A DNA stretch of 64,000 bases from JABFRJ01 sp031374735 (GTDB taxonomy: Bacteria > Pseudomonadota > Alphaproteobacteria > Rhizobiales > Hyphomicrobiaceae), in NCBI GenBank assembly GCA_031374735.1, contig JANMGQ010000109.1, positions 1 through 64,000 of the forward strand, written 5' to 3'. Made by a program: the position numbers and the translations under genes. The notes under the pieces are model-generated. The model was given only the letters and a program-made list of their open reading frames with translations, searched no databases and was not told the DNA's origin. The first letter of the stretch is position 1. Every line of letters starts with the position of its first letter. Below are positions 62,364 to 64,000 of this stretch, piece after piece.

Positions 62364-63359
62364 TCAGAGATGCGAACCGGCCTTGTGCCGCTTGATGTCT
62401 GCGTCCACCATCTCGGCCGCGAGGCCTTCCAGCGTCACTTTGGGGACCCAGCCCAATCGCGACTTGGCCTTTGAGGGATCGCCAAGCAGCACGTCGACTT
62501 CGGCCGGACGCATGAAGCGCGGATCGACGACCACATGATCTTCCATCTTCAAGCCGACATGTGAGAAGGCCAGTTCGCAAAAGCGGCGCACGCTTTCGGT
62601 GCGGCCTGTCGCAACCACGTAGTCGTCAGGCTTGTCCTGCTGCACCATCAGCCACATGGCCTCGACATAATCGCGTGCGTGGCCCCAGTCGCGTTTGGCG
62701 TCGAGATTGCCAAGCGCCAAGGTCTCGGACTTGCCAAGCTTGATGCGCGCGACGCCATCCGTGATCTTGCGCGTTACGAACTCGATGCCGCGTAAGGGGC
62801 TCTCGTGGTTGAACAGGATGCCGCTGGAGGCATGCATGCCGAAGCTTTCGCGGTAGTTCACGGTCATCCAGTGGCCGTAGAGTTTTGCGGCGGCATAAGG
62901 CGAGCGCGGATAGAACGGTGTCTTTTCCGACTGGATGGGATGCTGAATGAGGCCGTACATCTCAGACGATGAGGCCTGATAGAAGCGTGCCTCCGGCGCC
63001 ATCATGCGGACGGCCTCGAGCAGGTTGGTCACGCCCATGGCCGTGACGTTGCCGGTCAGAATCGGTTGTTGCCACGATGACTTGACGAACGATTGCGCCG
63101 CCAGATTGAACACCTCGACCGGCTTCACCTCGCCGACCACGCGAATGAGGCTCGACAGGTCCGTGAGATTGCCGTCGTGCATCTGCACCTGATCGGCAAT
63201 GCCGAGCCATTGCAGGCGCGAATTGATAACATCGGCGGAGGCACTGCGGCGGACGAGCCCGTGCACCTCATAGCCCTTTGAGAGGAGGAGTTCGGACAGA
63301 TACGCGCCGTCCTGTCCGGTGACGCCGGTGACGAGTGCGCGCTTCTTGCTGGATGCCAC
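62364..63359 (-). CDS. gmd: GDP-mannose 4,6-dehydratase
   Basis: A 331-residue cytosolic NADP-dependent SDR that converts GDP-mannose to GDP-4-keto-6-deoxymannose. It has LVTGVTGQDGAYLSELLLSKG, NLAAQSFVKSSW, SSSEMYG (catalytic Ser/Glu) and YAAAKLYGHWMTVNYRES (YxxxK). It starts at GTG 63359 with CAGGGG upstream. The sequence has the family's FNHESPLRG and GNLDAKRDWGHARDYVEAMW. It is the first gene of the gmd-rmd unit. Confidence 0.95.
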   Translation of the reverse strand: MASSKKRALVTGVTGQDGAYLSELLLSKGYEVHGLVRRSASADVINSRLQWLGIADQVQMHDGNLTDLSSLIRVVGEVKPVEVFNLAAQSFVKSSWQQPILTGNVTAMGVTNLLEAVRMMAPEARFYQASSSEMYGLIQHPIQSEKTPFYPRSPYAAAKLYGHWMTVNYRESFGMHASSGILFNHESPLRGIEFVTRKITDGVARIKLGKSETLALGNLDAKRDWGHARDYVEAMWLMVQQDKPDDYVVATGRTESVRRFCELAFSHVGLKMEDHVVVDPRFMRPAEVDVLLGDPSKAKSRLGWVPKVTLEGLAAEMVDADIKRHKAGSHL

Positions 63360-63514
63360 GTGAAACCCCTGGATCGACCGAGAGAGCGGCGATGAGTGGA
63401 AAGTTGCGGCCCATCAGCCATCCGATCCGATGTCTACGGGAGGCGGTCGGGCGGCTCAAGCACCACTGTGAACAACTTGACCAGAAGCCCCGACGGTTTG
63501 ATAGCGCGCGGGTA

Positions 63515-63553
63515 ACAAAAAGCCCGCAGCCATTGGGGGAATGAGCTGCGGGC
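63515..63553 (-). terminator. intrinsic terminator upstream of gmd
   Basis: On the minus strand GCCCGCAGC, a 14-base loop and GCTGCGGGC are followed by TTTTTG. This is a textbook Rho-independent terminator for a transcript coming from the right of 63553, insulating gmd from it. Confidence 0.8.
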
Positions 63554-63724
63554 AACCCGTGGGGCGTATCAGGGGGATGGGACGCACCACGTTTCTAAGG
63601 CCTCTACTAAAGACCATTTGACTTCAGTGCGCAAGCCTTACTTGCGAGAACCGATTCGAAGATAAATGCATGCTTACGCCGGCTGCGGGCCGTCAGCCAA
63701 AAAACTGCTTAATTCTGTGGTGAA

Positions 63725-64000
63725 TTATGAGGTTCGCCTAGATTGTGCGCGCCTAGGCGCGCGGCTTAAGTGCTCTGGCAATCGACACCTGCCCACCACA
63801 TGACAGCCGTCATCTGATGCGCTCAGCGGGGGGACGGATTTGATCACGATTTCGTGATCTTTGATCGCCCGTACTTCGACCCGCGTGCCGATACGGTTCT
63901 TGCACCAGCGAGGTGCGTTGCCGCGGGCAGCCAAGCGCGGTCTCACGTCGGCCGATAATTCCGTTCGCCCCAGCGCTGGGTACGGCCATGGCGCGGGCCA
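63725..64000 (-). CDS. possible partial gene cut by the window end
   Basis: A minus-strand frame open from the window edge to TAA at 63725 (the first 92 codons visible, a GTG at 63944-63946). It ends CRLPEHLSRAPRRAQSRRTS and has KDHEIVIKSVPPLSASDDGC in the middle. It is basic and not recognised. The terminator 170 bp downstream on the same strand shows that something is transcribed in this direction here, which is the main support. Confidence 0.3.
   Translation of the reverse strand, partial: WPAPWPYPALGRTELSADVRPRLAARGNAPRWCKNRIGTRVEVRAIKDHEIVIKSVPPLSASDDGCHVVGRCRLPEHLSRAPRRAQSRRTS

Larger units (their letters stand above)
63360..64000. other. right-end region: gmd upstream DNA, terminator and a partial frame
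   Basis: The gmd promoter should lie in the first 150 bp. A minus-strand terminator follows at 63515. Beyond about 63600 only one open frame (63725-64000, minus) runs to the window edge. No plus-strand gene is supported. Confidence 0.5.

Overview
The window is dense, high-GC, proteobacterial DNA. The gene content points to an alphaproteobacterium of the order Hyphomicrobiales (Rhizobiales). Markers are a ChvG/ChvI-type two-component system in the neighbourhood of pckA, an alpha-type SspB ClpXP adaptor, Omp25-like barrels with short signal peptides, a DUF882 M15 peptidase, a DUF1674/SDHAF4 protein, a YqaA-DsbB pair and a fused TAXI-type TRAP permease. I saw no rRNA, tRNA, CRISPR array, prophage, transposase or replication origin. 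Most of the window looks like ordinary chromosome.

Layout. 0-8 kb: aldehyde dehydrogenase and Sua5/TsaC (minus strand), then a cold-shock protein, NadD, a collapsed ParD-ParE remnant, a YqaA-type DedA protein and DsbB (plus), followed by a strange TTGCGT-rich tract and two tiny ORFs. 8-20 kb: a fused TRAP permease; then on the minus strand a DUF1185 protein, a SIS-domain isomerase/deaminase, SspB and a complete Opp/Dpp-type peptide ABC transporter (binding protein, two permeases, two ATPases); a divergent amidase. 20-31 kb: a membrane histidine kinase, SDHAF4-like protein, ChvG-ChvI, a 1016-residue TPR/Clp-like periplasmic protein, a small flavin-binding-fold protein and PckA. 31-41 kb: DUF882 peptidase, two outer-membrane barrels, and an RND efflux adaptor/pump pair with a toxin-antitoxin cassette lodged between its two genes. 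41-50 kb: isoaspartyl methyltransferase, crotonase, M15 peptidase, a six-TM potassium channel with a cyclic-nucleotide-like domain, an SGNH hydrolase, a glutaredoxin-DinB fusion, DUF465, a thioredoxin-fold isomerase, GST and an N-carbamoyl amino acid hydrolase. 50-64 kb: HldE/HldD (LPS heptose), two membrane proteins, TlyA-RlmD-like methyltransferases, a lone succinyl-CoA-ligase-alpha-like protein, YcjX/YcjF, and Rmd/Gmd (GDP-deoxyhexose, probably GDP-rhamnose).

Genes that act together: the five-gene peptide importer; ChvI/ChvG envelope-stress signalling; the RND pair; hldE-hldD and gmd-rmd for surface polysaccharide; tlyA-rlmD for rRNA modification. The most unusual content is non-coding. 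One family of about 90-bp two-hairpin elements occurs nine times: its flanks and first hairpin are conserved, while the second hairpin changes sequence from copy to copy but keeps its pairing. Six of the nine copies form three head-to-head pairs, each between co-directional genes. A second family of 108-bp elements with imperfect terminal inverted repeats occurs twice in opposite orientation, 46 kb apart, again with conserved ends and an exchanged central hairpin.
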